DNA of 48,584 nucleotides from Collinsella sp. Its GTDB lineage: Bacteria; Actinomycetota; Coriobacteriia; Coriobacteriales; Coriobacteriaceae. Shown here piece by piece: positions 33,004 to 42,399 of the stretch (position 1 is the stretch's first letter; each line of letters starts with the position of its first letter). The DNA is taken from the NCBI GenBank assembly GCA_019413925.1, contig DXMY01000054.1, forward strand, positions 1 through 48,584, in the 5' to 3' direction. The notes beneath the pieces were generated by a model. That model saw only the letters and a list, made by a program, of their open reading frames with translations. It was not told the origin of the DNA and searched no databases. Position numbers and translations under genes: made by a program.

Positions 33004-35469
33004 ATGAACGATTCTGCTCTTAAGAGCTTCTGCACCTGGGCCCGTACGGAGCTCATCAAAGGCGTGGAGGCGCAGATGGTGCGCTACGGCATCACCGAAC
33101 CTGCACCCGCGCCCGTTGGGTCCGAGACCGTCAACGGCCTGCCCCTAAGTCCGGCTGAGATTGAGCAGCGCGATGAACTGCTGCGCATGCAGGCGGAGGT
33201 GGGCCACGAGGCGCTGCGCGACCGTGCGGCCTACACCTGGTTCAACCGTATCGTGGCCATTCGCTTCATGGATGCATGCGGATGGCTTCCCAGCCGTATG
33301 CGCATGCTAAGTCGTGCGGACGGCAGCCATGGCAGCGAGGCCGTGGAGAACGCACTGGACGTGGAGATAGCGACGGCCGATACCGATCGCATAGCCGAGC
33401 TCAAGATGGCGGGCTTGGATGAACCGTTGTGGCGCTACCTGTTTGTTGCTCAGTGCGAGGAGCTTGCCGATTGCCTGCCGGGCGTCTTTGAACGCGTGGG
33501 CGGAGCCATGGAGCTGCTGTTGCCCCAGGGCCTCATGATGGCTGACAGCGTGGTGGGCAAACTCAATGCCGTCCTCACTGACGAGGACTGGCGCGAGGGC
33601 GTGACCGTTCTGGGCTGGATGTATCAGTACTACAATGCCGACGTTAAAGACGAGTTCTTCAAGTCCAAGCGCAAGGCAGCGGCGGCGGACATCGCGCCCG
33701 CCACGCAGCTCTTCACCCCCGAGTGGATCGTTCGCTATATGGTCGAGAACTCGCTCGGCCGTCTGTGGATGCTCAACAATCCGGGGAGTTCGCTACGCGA
33801 GCGCATGGAGTATTACATCGAGCCCGATGCTGAGCACGAGGACTTCATCCGCATTTCGAGTCCCGAGGAGATAACCCTCTGCGACCCCGCATGCGGCTCG
33901 GGCCATATCTTGGTCTATGCGTTTGAGCTGCTCTTCCATATGTACGAGGAGCGCGGCTATCGTGAGCGCGAGATTCCCGAGCTCATTCTTACTAAAAACC
34001 TTGCAGGCATGGAAATCGATTCCCGTGCGGCGCAGATTGCGGAACTGGCGCTTGCTATGTGTGCCCGCGAGCACGATCGTCGCTTTTTCAAGCGCGCCGT
34101 GCGCGCCGACGTTACCGTGCTCTCGAGCATTCCGCTGGGGGAGGATGAGCTGCCGGGTAACAAGAAGCTCGCCGAGGAATTGAGCCATTTGGGCGAGATT
34201 GGCTCGCTGCTCAATCCTTCAGAGGACGAGATTGATGAGCTCAAGGCTGCCGCCGCGAGTTGTTCCGACGACCTTTTTGCTTCTGCGACCAAAACTAAGC
34301 TCGAAAGCGCTGCCGTCATCTGCGAGAAACTGTCCCGTCGTTTTACCTGCGTCGTGGCGAATCCTCCGTATATGGGAAGCGGCAGCTTTAACCCCTTCAT
34401 GTCCAAGTGGGTCAAGAAGAACTATCCTGACGTGAAGAGCGACCTGTGCACGTGCTTCATCGAGCGCGGGTTTAGCCTTGCCAGGGACCGCGGCTATGCG
34501 GCCATGGTCACCATGCAGAGCTGGATGTTCCTGGGCAGCTTCGAGAAGATGCGCTCCTCGCTCATCGACGGCAAGGCGATCGTCTCGATGGCACACCTCG
34601 GTCCTCGCGCATTCGACGCCATCGGCGGCGAGGTCGTCAACGTGACCGCAGACGTCATCTACAACGGCCGCGCGGCATGCGAGGGTGCCTACGTGCGCCT
34701 GGTCGACATCAACGGCAGCGAGGCGAAGCGCCTCAAGCTGCTCGAGGCGATCCGGAACCCCGACTGCGGCTGGTTCTACCGCCGCGACGCCGAGACCTTC
34801 AAGCAGATCCCCGGCAGCCCCATAGCCTACTGGGCCGGCGAGGGGTTACTTTCTGCTTTCTCGCTGGGTAGCTCCATTGGCGATTTTTCGGACTACACAG
34901 GGTCTCAAAACAAAACAGGTGATAACAATTTGTATTTGCGCTTGTTTTGGGAGGTTGATGCACATTCGGTTGGGCGCAAGGGCTCGTGGGCCACTTATTC
35001 AAAGGGCGGTGACTTTCGTCGATGGTTTGGCAATCTTCATTGGCTGGTTTCGATCAAGAAGGACGCAATTGAGTTTTACCGGAGTAATCCGACCTCCAAT
35101 TTGCTGGCGTCGAAATATTGGTACAGTGAAGGCATTTGCTACACAATGCTGACATCAGGCAAGCCGAGTTTCAGGCTATTTCCACCGACGGGCGGATTTG
35201 ACATGGCCGGCCCATGTATTTGCAATCTGGGCCAAAACAAGAACTGGGCGTTGGGCTTCCTCAATTGTTCCATCGCTGCCGATGTCCTCAGCATGCTTAA
35301 CCCCACTCTTAACATGCAAGCGAGAGACATCAAAGCTCTTCCCACGCTTATTTCCGCTGAGCTTCAACCGGCAATTAATAGTCTGGTAGACAGCAACGTA
35401 GACATTTCCAAAATCGACTGGGACTCGTTTGAAACCTCTTGGGATTTCAAGCGCCATCCACTGATTTAG
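33004..35469 (+). CDS. pglX: BREX-1 adenine methyltransferase PglX, N-terminal and target-recognition part
   Basis: 821 residues forming the first two thirds of PglX, the m6A methyltransferase that marks host DNA and gives BREX its site specificity. SAM motif I DPACGSG is at 294-300, catalytic NPPY at 453-456. From about residue 615 the DNA turns AT-rich, which is where the variable target-recognition domain lies. The protein stops at WDFKRHPLI, a point that in ordinary PglX is followed by another 320 residues; these are encoded separately at 36231-37199. The HEPN gene starts 8 bases after this stop. The methyltransferase may work as a two-chain enzyme, or this copy may be inactivated. Confidence 0.92.
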   Translation: MNDSALKSFCTWARTELIKGVEAQMVRYGITEPAPAPVGSETVNGLPLSPAEIEQRDELLRMQAEVGHEALRDRAAYTWFNRIVAIRFMDACGWLPSRMRMLSRADGSHGSEAVENALDVEIATADTDRIAELKMAGLDEPLWRYLFVAQCEELADCLPGVFERVGGAMELLLPQGLMMADSVVGKLNAVLTDEDWREGVTVLGWMYQYYNADVKDEFFKSKRKAAAADIAPATQLFTPEWIVRYMVENSLGRLWMLNNPGSSLRERMEYYIEPDAEHEDFIRISSPEEITLCDPACGSGHILVYAFELLFHMYEERGYREREIPELILTKNLAGMEIDSRAAQIAELALAMCAREHDRRFFKRAVRADVTVLSSIPLGEDELPGNKKLAEELSHLGEIGSLLNPSEDEIDELKAAAASCSDDLFASATKTKLESAAVICEKLSRRFTCVVANPPYMGSGSFNPFMSKWVKKNYPDVKSDLCTCFIERGFSLARDRGYAAMVTMQSWMFLGSFEKMRSSLIDGKAIVSMAHLGPRAFDAIGGEVVNVTADVIYNGRAACEGAYVRLVDINGSEAKRLKLLEAIRNPDCGWFYRRDAETFKQIPGSPIAYWAGEGLLSAFSLGSSIGDFSDYTGSQNKTGDNNLYLRLFWEVDAHSVGRKGSWATYSKGGDFRRWFGNLHWLVSIKKDAIEFYRSNPTSNLLASKYWYSEGICYTMLTSGKPSFRLFPPTGGFDMAGPCICNLGQNKNWALGFLNCSIAADVLSMLNPTLNMQARDIKALPTLISAELQPAINSLVDSNVDISKIDWDSFETSWDFKRHPLI

Positions 35470-35477
35470 GTGTTTTT

Positions 35478-36170
35478 ATGACCGTAGAGAAGAATCAATT
35501 CGACGAAGGTGTTAACAGGGTCTCTAGTCTTTTGGCACTGTATGACAGCCTGCAAATAGAAGGATCTGCTAGAACGTCGAAGGAAAAAAGACCGACGGAT
35601 ATCTTGCGCGCTGCGCTCGTTTTGCTTCATTCGGCGGAAGAGGATTATTTTCGTAATATACTCATTCATTGGTATCCCATAAAGGCTGATTCGAAAGCCT
35701 TGAGCGAAGTCTCGCTAGCTGGCAGTGATGGAAGAACATCCAAGTACAGCTTTGATAGATTTGCTTCCTTTTCTGGCAAAACCGTCGATGAAGTAATTTC
35801 CGAATCTGTGCGTGAGCATTTTTCGCGAATGAGTTTCAACAGCTATAAAGATATTGATAGTCGCCTTAAAAAGATAGGCTTGTCGCTCGGTGCTTATAAG
35901 CGACAAGCTGAAATAGATGCGCTAATTCAGCGAAGGCACAAGGTTGTTCATGAAGTTGATTTAATGCAGGACGAATCAAGTGGAAAGAGCCGAACAAGAC
36001 CTATTAAATCTGCTCAAGTTCGGATTTGGATGGAATGCTCAATGGACTTGGTTCAAACAATTGATGAGCAAGTGAGTGCTTGGGAAAAACAGGAAACACA
36101 ACCGCCGGAAGAAAGCTCCGTCGGCATCGATGAAACCGTTTGCGCTGGAGAAGAGCCGAATGGGGTATAG
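35478..36170 (+). CDS. HEPN-domain protein inserted within pglX
   Basis: A 230-residue protein, AT-rich. The C-terminal half has IQRRHKVVHEVDL: R153 and H158 form the Rx4H motif of HEPN ribonucleases, and the surrounding pattern (two Arg, HEVD) is like the RiboL-PSP-HEPN/MAE_28990 group found with defence and toxin genes. The N-terminal region (LRAALVLLHSAEEDYFRN) is the other HEPN helix. The last 30 residues are acidic and look disordered. ATG 35478 follows AGGTG that overlaps the pglX stop, so the two are coupled. It lies exactly at the break in pglX. It may be a toxin guarded by BREX or an RNA-cleaving effector. The RNase activity is inferred. Confidence 0.72.
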   Translation: MTVEKNQFDEGVNRVSSLLALYDSLQIEGSARTSKEKRPTDILRAALVLLHSAEEDYFRNILIHWYPIKADSKALSEVSLAGSDGRTSKYSFDRFASFSGKTVDEVISESVREHFSRMSFNSYKDIDSRLKKIGLSLGAYKRQAEIDALIQRRHKVVHEVDLMQDESSGKSRTRPIKSAQVRIWMECSMDLVQTIDEQVSAWEKQETQPPEESSVGIDETVCAGEEPNGV

Positions 36171-36230
36171 CCGTGTTTCTTCAATTTCCTGTTGTTGACA
36201 ACGTCTTATACATTCATTAAGAGGTAACTA

Positions 36231-37199
36231 ATGTCAATCTTACTTTCTGATAAATACGAGGCTCGCAAGGCCGAGGTCAACGCTCGCTTTGAGCAGCTTC
36301 GCGCCAACGAGGAGGAGCTCAACCGGATCTTTGCCAAGATCTACAACATGGAGGGCGAGGTGCCCATCGAGGTCGAGGACAGGTACGTCTCGGTGGCGCG
36401 CATCTTCGATACGGCAGAAGAGATTCCGGAGAGCTACAAGGGCAACAAGTACGTGCGCACCAAGCGCGACGAGATTACCTCGCTCATAAGCTATGCCGTG
36501 GGCTGCATGTTTGGCCGCTATTCGCTGGACGTGGACGGTCTGGTCTTGGCCGACCAGGGTGCCACGGTCAACGACTATCTGGCCAAGATGCCCGATCCCA
36601 CGCATGTGACCTTTATGCCCGATAGCGACAACGTGCTGCCCATTACCGATGACGAGTACTTTGACGACGACATCGTGCGCTACTTTATCGAGTTTGTGCG
36701 CACCGTGTACGGCGAGGAGACGCTCGAGCAGAACCTGGCCTTTATTGCCGAGGCGCTCGGCGGTAAGGGTACCTCGCGCGAGGTAATCCGTACCTACTTT
36801 TTGAAGGACTTCTATAAGGACCACTGCCAGACCTATAAGAAACGCCCCATTTACTGGCTGTTCGACAGCGGCAAAAAGAACGGCTTCAAGTGCCTTGTTT
36901 ACATGCATCGCTATCAGCCCGACCTGTTGGCTCGCATCCGAACCGACTATGTGCATGAGCAGCAGGAGCGCTATCGCTCGCAGATCGGCTATGCCAACGA
37001 TGCCCTTGCCAGTGCTGAGCGTGGTGAGCGCGTGCGCTTGGATAAGCGTGTCAAAAAGCTCAATGACCAGCTTAAAGAGACCATCGGCTACGAGGAGAAG
37101 TTGCACCATTTGGCAGACCAGATGATTAAGATCGACCTGGATGACGGCGTCAGGGTCAACTACGCCAAGTTTCAGGATGTGCTGGCGAAGATCAAGTAA
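36231..37199 (+). CDS. pglX: BREX-1 PglX, C-terminal part encoded as a separate protein
   Basis: 322 residues that match the C-terminal third of type 1 PglX: ANEEELNRIFAKIYNM, then SLISYAVGCMFGRYSLD, NLAFIAEALGG, RTYFLKDFYKDHCQTYKKR and IYWLFDSGKK, ending DLDDGVRVNYAKF. In other BREX-1 loci these are continuous with the methyltransferase. Here the piece has its own ATG and a strong ribosome-binding site (AGAGGT). Its frame is not that of the N-terminal part. The GC content returns to the locus level within a few codons. Both parts together give about 1140 residues, a normal full length, so nothing seems lost. Confidence 0.92.
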   Translation: MSILLSDKYEARKAEVNARFEQLRANEEELNRIFAKIYNMEGEVPIEVEDRYVSVARIFDTAEEIPESYKGNKYVRTKRDEITSLISYAVGCMFGRYSLDVDGLVLADQGATVNDYLAKMPDPTHVTFMPDSDNVLPITDDEYFDDDIVRYFIEFVRTVYGEETLEQNLAFIAEALGGKGTSREVIRTYFLKDFYKDHCQTYKKRPIYWLFDSGKKNGFKCLVYMHRYQPDLLARIRTDYVHEQQERYRSQIGYANDALASAERGERVRLDKRVKKLNDQLKETIGYEEKLHHLADQMIKIDLDDGVRVNYAKFQDVLAKIK

Positions 37200-37222
37200 C
37201 TGCAGATACGGTAAGGATATTC

Positions 37223-39931
37223 ATGCCCAAGATCGATGTAGAAGAACAGCTCAAGCTGCGGTTTTTGCAGCCGTTGTCCGCATGCGCGCCGCGCCGTGTG
37301 GTGGTTTGGCACGATGCGGACGGCGAGTTTGCTCCTGAGTTTGAGCGATTGGCTGCCGAGGGTTTCGACGGCGTGGGGGCCGATGCCGGCGTAATGCCTG
37401 CTCACGGTGACTTTGAGCGTCCGGTGCGGTTTGTTGAGGCCTGCGAGGGCCGCATGTTTGCCGTCAAGAAGCTCATCAACCGCGATGACCTTGCGAACGA
37501 TATCTTGCTGTATCGCCGTTGCGCGCGCGGCAGGCTTGAGGGCGATTGGCTTGCCGATGTTGAGCTGTATGCCGATCAGTTCCAGGCTGACTATCTTTCG
37601 CTTTTGGCCGATCAGCTGGGCATCGAGAATATCGACGCCGTGCGCGAGAGCCTGCGCGAGCACAAGACCTTCTTTGATGCCAAGACCCGCTGTGCTAAGT
37701 TTGCCGCGTGCGTTCCGCACGCCGCGGGCGCATCCGATATCGAGCTTGGAATCCTTACGGTGATTTTTGGCGGCAAGGAGCCGGGCGACGCGCGGCCCGC
37801 GTTTGTGCTGCGCGGCTGCATGGCCACACTGCTGCACGAGGGTCCCGAGGCGCTGGCTGCGCTGGTGGATAAGTACAGCTTGCGCGACGTCCTCTCTGCC
37901 TTTATGCTGCGCTGCTATGGGTTTGATGGGCCGCTGTACGAGCGCGACTCACTGCTTATGCTTGCATCCCATGTGCTTCTTACGGCGGCATCCACCGCGC
38001 TTCCCGAGGGGGCGCTCAAGAGACTCGAAAGCTATGTGGCTCCCGCCTACGGCCCCTATTGCCTTGAAGCGGTGCGTACGTGGGATCAGGCCGCCGATGC
38101 CCAGGCATCGAGCGAGGATTTATTTGAGATTTGCCGTTTGGTCGAAGATGCCCGTGGGCTCTTTGCACGGTTTGAGGCCCTGCCGATCGATGTGCTGGCC
38201 TCGCTCGACGTGTTCCCGTGCGTCAATGAGGCCGTGCTCTCGCAGCTGTTCTGCTCGTTTGCCCAGGGCGCGGACCGTGTTGAGGACGCGCGCACCTTTG
38301 CGGCGCGTCGTTGCGACCTAAGCTGGTACCGTCGCGTTGAGAGCTACTTTGACCTGCTTGTCACTGTGGCCGATATGTGCGCATTTAGGCAGGCACACGC
38401 TGGCGGGTTCCATCTGGCGCAACCCCAGCAGGTATGGGATGCCTACACGTCCGATTGGTATGCCATGGACGCTGCCTATCGCCATATGTGCACCGCGTAT
38501 CTGCGGGCGCGCTCCGCCGAGTGCGATGTGCTCGAGGGGCCTGCCCGAGCTGTGGTGGACTGGGCGGAGAATCTCTACAGCAACTGGTTCTTGGCCGACG
38601 CCAATGCCTGCTGGGCGACCGCTGCGCAAGGGGAGTGGGCCGATTGCGGCTACATCGAGGGTCCCGAACGGCAGGATGGGTTCTACTGGCATGTGCTGCC
38701 CGCCTTTGTGGGCTCTGCCAAAACGACGGTCGTTATCGTGAGCGACGCGCTGCGCTATGAGGTGGCCCGCGAAGTTGCGGCACTGCTCGAGCGCGAGCGC
38801 GGCGGCAACGTCAAGGTCTCTAGCATGCAGGCGGTCTTTCCCTCCATCACCGAGGTGGGCATGCCCGCGCTGTTGCCGCACCAGGCGCTTGAGCTTGCAG
38901 CGGATGGCTCGTTTGTGCTGGCTGACGGCATGCCCACTGCGACGACTCCGCAGCGCGAGGCCGTGCTTGCCCACGTTGAGCCCACGGCCTGCGCTTTACG
39001 TTCGAGCGCATACCTCAACATGGCGGGAACCGAGCGTAAGGCGCTGCTCAAGGACTCAAGAATTGTCTACCTCTACCACAACAAGATCGATGCCACGGGC
39101 GAGAAGGCCGCTACGCAGGATGGCGTCTTCGGTGCCTGTGCGGACACCGTGGAGGAACTTGCTGCGTTGGCGCGTCGCGTGTGCACCGACGCCCCGGGCG
39201 CGCGTGTTGTTATAACGGCGGACCACGGCTTTATCTACACGCGTCGGGAGCTCAGCGAGTGCCAGATGCTCGGCAAACCGGACCTTCCCGTCCTTGACGC
39301 TCCCGTCATGTACGGCAAGCGTCATCTGGTGGTGCCCAACGAGGCCGTGGGCGAGCTTTCGGATGAGGTGCGCGGGGTGTTTGTTAATGTTGACATGGGA
39401 CGTTTGGGCGCCGGTTTTGAGGGGTTTGCCCCGCGCGAGAACGTGCACTTCAAGCGTCCCGGCGGCACTAACAACTACGTCCACGGCGGCATGAGCCTGC
39501 AGGAGCTCTGCGTGCCCGTTATCGGTTTTTGGCGTGCGCGCTCGGGTTCCAAGGACTTTGTCGACACGCGCGCGGCGACGCTGCGCGTACTAAGTGAGGG
39601 ACGCCGAGTGACCAACTCGCTCTTCTCGATCAACTTGATCCAGGAAGAACCCGCCCAAGGCAAGGTTTTGCCGTGCGAGTACGAGCTGGTGTTTACCGAT
39701 GCAAGCGGCAACGAGGTGAGCGATACGGTCAAGGCGCATGCTAACAAGACTTCTGTTAACTCGCAGGAGCGCGTGGTGCATGCCAAGTTTGCGTTGCATG
39801 CAGCGGATGGATTCTCGGCCAAGGGTCCGTACTATCTGGTCTGCCGCGAGCGCGAAACGGGCAAGATCGTTTGGCGCGAGACGTACACCATCGCTGTTTC
39901 GTTTGCCCCTGTTGCTGACTTTGGTTTTTAG
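37223..39931 (+). CDS. pglZ: BREX-1 phosphatase-like protein PglZ
   Basis: 902 residues, type A PglZ of BREX-1. The alkaline-phosphatase-superfamily core is visible: VVIVSDALRYEVARE (Asp near 508) and VVITADHGFIYTRRE (D667, H668) supply metal ligands. The long N-terminal region is helical and specific to PglZ; the C-terminal 150 residues are a beta-rich domain. ATG 37223 follows TAAGGA, 20 bases after the pglX C-terminal gene. PglZ is essential in tested BREX systems; its substrate is not known. Confidence 0.95.
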   Translation: MPKIDVEEQLKLRFLQPLSACAPRRVVVWHDADGEFAPEFERLAAEGFDGVGADAGVMPAHGDFERPVRFVEACEGRMFAVKKLINRDDLANDILLYRRCARGRLEGDWLADVELYADQFQADYLSLLADQLGIENIDAVRESLREHKTFFDAKTRCAKFAACVPHAAGASDIELGILTVIFGGKEPGDARPAFVLRGCMATLLHEGPEALAALVDKYSLRDVLSAFMLRCYGFDGPLYERDSLLMLASHVLLTAASTALPEGALKRLESYVAPAYGPYCLEAVRTWDQAADAQASSEDLFEICRLVEDARGLFARFEALPIDVLASLDVFPCVNEAVLSQLFCSFAQGADRVEDARTFAARRCDLSWYRRVESYFDLLVTVADMCAFRQAHAGGFHLAQPQQVWDAYTSDWYAMDAAYRHMCTAYLRARSAECDVLEGPARAVVDWAENLYSNWFLADANACWATAAQGEWADCGYIEGPERQDGFYWHVLPAFVGSAKTTVVIVSDALRYEVAREVAALLERERGGNVKVSSMQAVFPSITEVGMPALLPHQALELAADGSFVLADGMPTATTPQREAVLAHVEPTACALRSSAYLNMAGTERKALLKDSRIVYLYHNKIDATGEKAATQDGVFGACADTVEELAALARRVCTDAPGARVVITADHGFIYTRRELSECQMLGKPDLPVLDAPVMYGKRHLVVPNEAVGELSDEVRGVFVNVDMGRLGAGFEGFAPRENVHFKRPGGTNNYVHGGMSLQELCVPVIGFWRARSGSKDFVDTRAATLRVLSEGRRVTNSLFSINLIQEEPAQGKVLPCEYELVFTDASGNEVSDTVKAHANKTSVNSQERVVHAKFALHAADGFSAKGPYYLVCRERETGKIVWRETYTIAVSFAPVADFGF

Positions 39932-39942
39932 GAGTGTGCCCT

Positions 39943-42306
39943 ATGTTTGATAGCAATGACGACGATCTGTGGGAAGTTCCCTCGATTGATGTGAGTGCGC
40001 CGGTGGAGGCCGCGGTGCCTGCGGTGGAGGCTGTGCCTGCCCCGGAGGCCGTGGCCGCCGCGCCTGTTCCGGAGCCGGTGGCGGCCGCTGCGCCCGATGA
40101 GGTTGCGGCGCCCGCCGAGGACGAGCCCTCGACCGATGGCTATGCCCAGGCCGTGGCCGACGCTCCCGAGGATGACGGTTACGACATGGATGGACTGGAC
40201 GGTAAGCTGCTCGAGCACTTTGGCGGCAAGATCGTGCGCAAGGACCTCACGGCCCTTATGAAGCGTGGCGCCAACGTGCCCACCTTTGTGCTGGAGTACC
40301 TGCTGGGCATGTACTGCTCAACCGATGACGAGGATGCCGTGGCAGAGGGCCTGGAGCGCATCCGCAAGATCCTCACCGATAACTACGTGCGTCCCGACGA
40401 GTCCGAGCGCATCAAGTCCAAGATTCGCGAGCTGGGTCGCTTTACCATTATCGATAAGGTGACGGCCAAGCTCGACGAATACAAAGACATCTACGTGGCG
40501 TCGTTTGCCAATCTGACCATTGAGCCGTTTGTGATGCCGGCCGAGTACGTGCGCGACTATTCCAAGATTCTCCAGGGCGGCATTTGGTGCATCATGAGCA
40601 TCGAGTATCGTCATCCCATGGAAGAGGAAGACGAGTTTGGCATGGAGGTCTTTGGCGACGATGCGCCGCGCCGTTCCAAGGCCAAGCGCAAAAAGCGCGG
40701 ACCCGAGGACTCTCCGTTTAGCGTGGCGTCGCTCACGCCCATCCAGATGCCCAACCTGGACCTGGAGGCCATGATCGACGAGCGCCAGTATTTCTCGCGC
40801 GACGAGTGGCTCAACATGCTGCTGCGCTCTGCCGGCTATGAGCCCAGCGAGCTTTCGGAGAAGGAGCGCCTGCACTTTATCGAGCGCATGGTGCCGCTGA
40901 TCGAGCGCAATTACAATCTGTGCGAGTTGGGTCCCCGTGGCACCGGCAAGAGCCATATCTACAAAGAGGTCTCGCCCTATGCCATCTTGCTTTCGGGCGG
41001 CCAGACCACCACGGCCAACTTGTTCGGCCGCATGAACTCCATGCGCGCCGATCGCGTGGGCTTGGTGGGTCACTGGGACTGCGTGACGTTCGACGAGGTC
41101 GCCGGCATGCGCTTTAAGGACACCAATGCCGTGCAGATCATGAAGGACTATATGGCGAGTGGCAGCTATGCGCGTGGCCGCGACCAGATCAATGCCGATG
41201 CCTCCATGGTCTTTGAGGGCAACATCAACGACACCGTGCAAAATGTCCTAAAGACCACGCACCTGTTTGATCCGTTCCCGCCGGAGTTTAACAACGATTC
41301 GGCCTTCTTCGACCGTATCCACTATTACCTGCCGGGCTGGGAGATTCCCAAGATGCGCTCGAGCCTGCTGACCGGGCATTACGGCTTGATCACCGACTGC
41401 CTGTCGGAGTTTTGCAAGGAGATGCGCCGCAAGGACTTTACGCATCATATCGACCGTTATTTCCGCTTTAACAGCGACTTTAACAAGCGCGACGAAATCG
41501 CCGTGCGCAAGACCTTTAGCGGCCTGGCCAAGCTGCTGTTCCCCGACGAGGCCATGGACAAGGACGACGTGCGCTGGCTGCTGGACTACGCCATCGAGGG
41601 CCGTCGCCGCGTAAAGGAGCAGCTCAAGATTATGGCGGGCGTCGAGTTTATCGACGTCAACCTGGGTTACATGGATGCCGACAACCCGCAGGACGTGCAT
41701 GTGGTGCGCGTGCCCGAGCAGAGCGAGGACACGCTGATTCCCGACGGGCCGCTGCTGTCCGGTCACGTGTTTGGCGTGGGCAGGTCGCAGGGCGGCGAGG
41801 TTGCCGTGTACAAGCTGGAGAACAAGGCCGTTGCCGGCGAGTGCAAGTTTAAGCACGAGGGCGTGGCCTTTAACAAGCCGGTGCGCGATACGCTGGAGGC
41901 CGCGTTCGACAACTTTGTGAACCTGGCGAACCGTGTGGCGCCGGGCATGCACATTGGTTCAAAGGACTACCTGCTGTTCTATAACGACCTGCAGAGCAAG
42001 GGTCTGTCCGAAGAAGTCTCGCTTGCCGAGTTTGTGGGCCTGTGCTCCGCGGCGTGCAACCGCCCGGTGATGTCCGCGCTGGCGGTTCCGGGAATCTTGC
42101 GCATGTCGGGATCTATGGATGAGATCCGCGGGCTCGAGGACATCATGCGCGTGGCCAAAAACGCCGGCGCCAAGCGCGTGATATTGCCGCTGAGCGCCAT
42201 CGCGGGCCTGCAGAGCGTTTCCTCCGAGATTATCTCGGGGTTGAGCCCGGTGTTCTACATGGATGGCGACCCGGTCGATGCCGCGAAGAAGGCGTTGGAT
42301 CTATAG
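39943..42306 (+). CDS. brxL: BREX-1 AAA+ Lon-like protein BrxL
   Basis: 787 residues. Walker A GPRGTGKS is at 330-337, Walker B is in CVTFDEVAGM, and RGRDQINADASMVFEGNIN follows; the C-terminal 150 residues are Lon-protease-like. I see no GPSAG-type catalytic serine motif there, so proteolysis is doubtful. BrxL forms rings on DNA in studied systems and acts in phage restriction. The first 70 residues are an acidic Ala/Pro/Val/Glu tail, longer than in typical BrxL, likely disordered. ATG 39943 is chosen because GGAG ends 8 bases upstream; the in-frame GTG 39934 overlaps that site. Confidence 0.93.
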   Translation: MFDSNDDDLWEVPSIDVSAPVEAAVPAVEAVPAPEAVAAAPVPEPVAAAAPDEVAAPAEDEPSTDGYAQAVADAPEDDGYDMDGLDGKLLEHFGGKIVRKDLTALMKRGANVPTFVLEYLLGMYCSTDDEDAVAEGLERIRKILTDNYVRPDESERIKSKIRELGRFTIIDKVTAKLDEYKDIYVASFANLTIEPFVMPAEYVRDYSKILQGGIWCIMSIEYRHPMEEEDEFGMEVFGDDAPRRSKAKRKKRGPEDSPFSVASLTPIQMPNLDLEAMIDERQYFSRDEWLNMLLRSAGYEPSELSEKERLHFIERMVPLIERNYNLCELGPRGTGKSHIYKEVSPYAILLSGGQTTTANLFGRMNSMRADRVGLVGHWDCVTFDEVAGMRFKDTNAVQIMKDYMASGSYARGRDQINADASMVFEGNINDTVQNVLKTTHLFDPFPPEFNNDSAFFDRIHYYLPGWEIPKMRSSLLTGHYGLITDCLSEFCKEMRRKDFTHHIDRYFRFNSDFNKRDEIAVRKTFSGLAKLLFPDEAMDKDDVRWLLDYAIEGRRRVKEQLKIMAGVEFIDVNLGYMDADNPQDVHVVRVPEQSEDTLIPDGPLLSGHVFGVGRSQGGEVAVYKLENKAVAGECKFKHEGVAFNKPVRDTLEAAFDNFVNLANRVAPGMHIGSKDYLLFYNDLQSKGLSEEVSLAEFVGLCSAACNRPVMSALAVPGILRMSGSMDEIRGLEDIMRVAKNAGAKRVILPLSAIAGLQSVSSEIISGLSPVFYMDGDPVDAAKKALDL

Positions 42307-42399
42307 GGATGCGAGCGTGCGGGCTTGCGTGCGCGAGGCGTTTGATGCGCACATGAGCCCGCGAGCATGGTGGCGCGCTGCGCGTGAGGAGGCCTTGCC

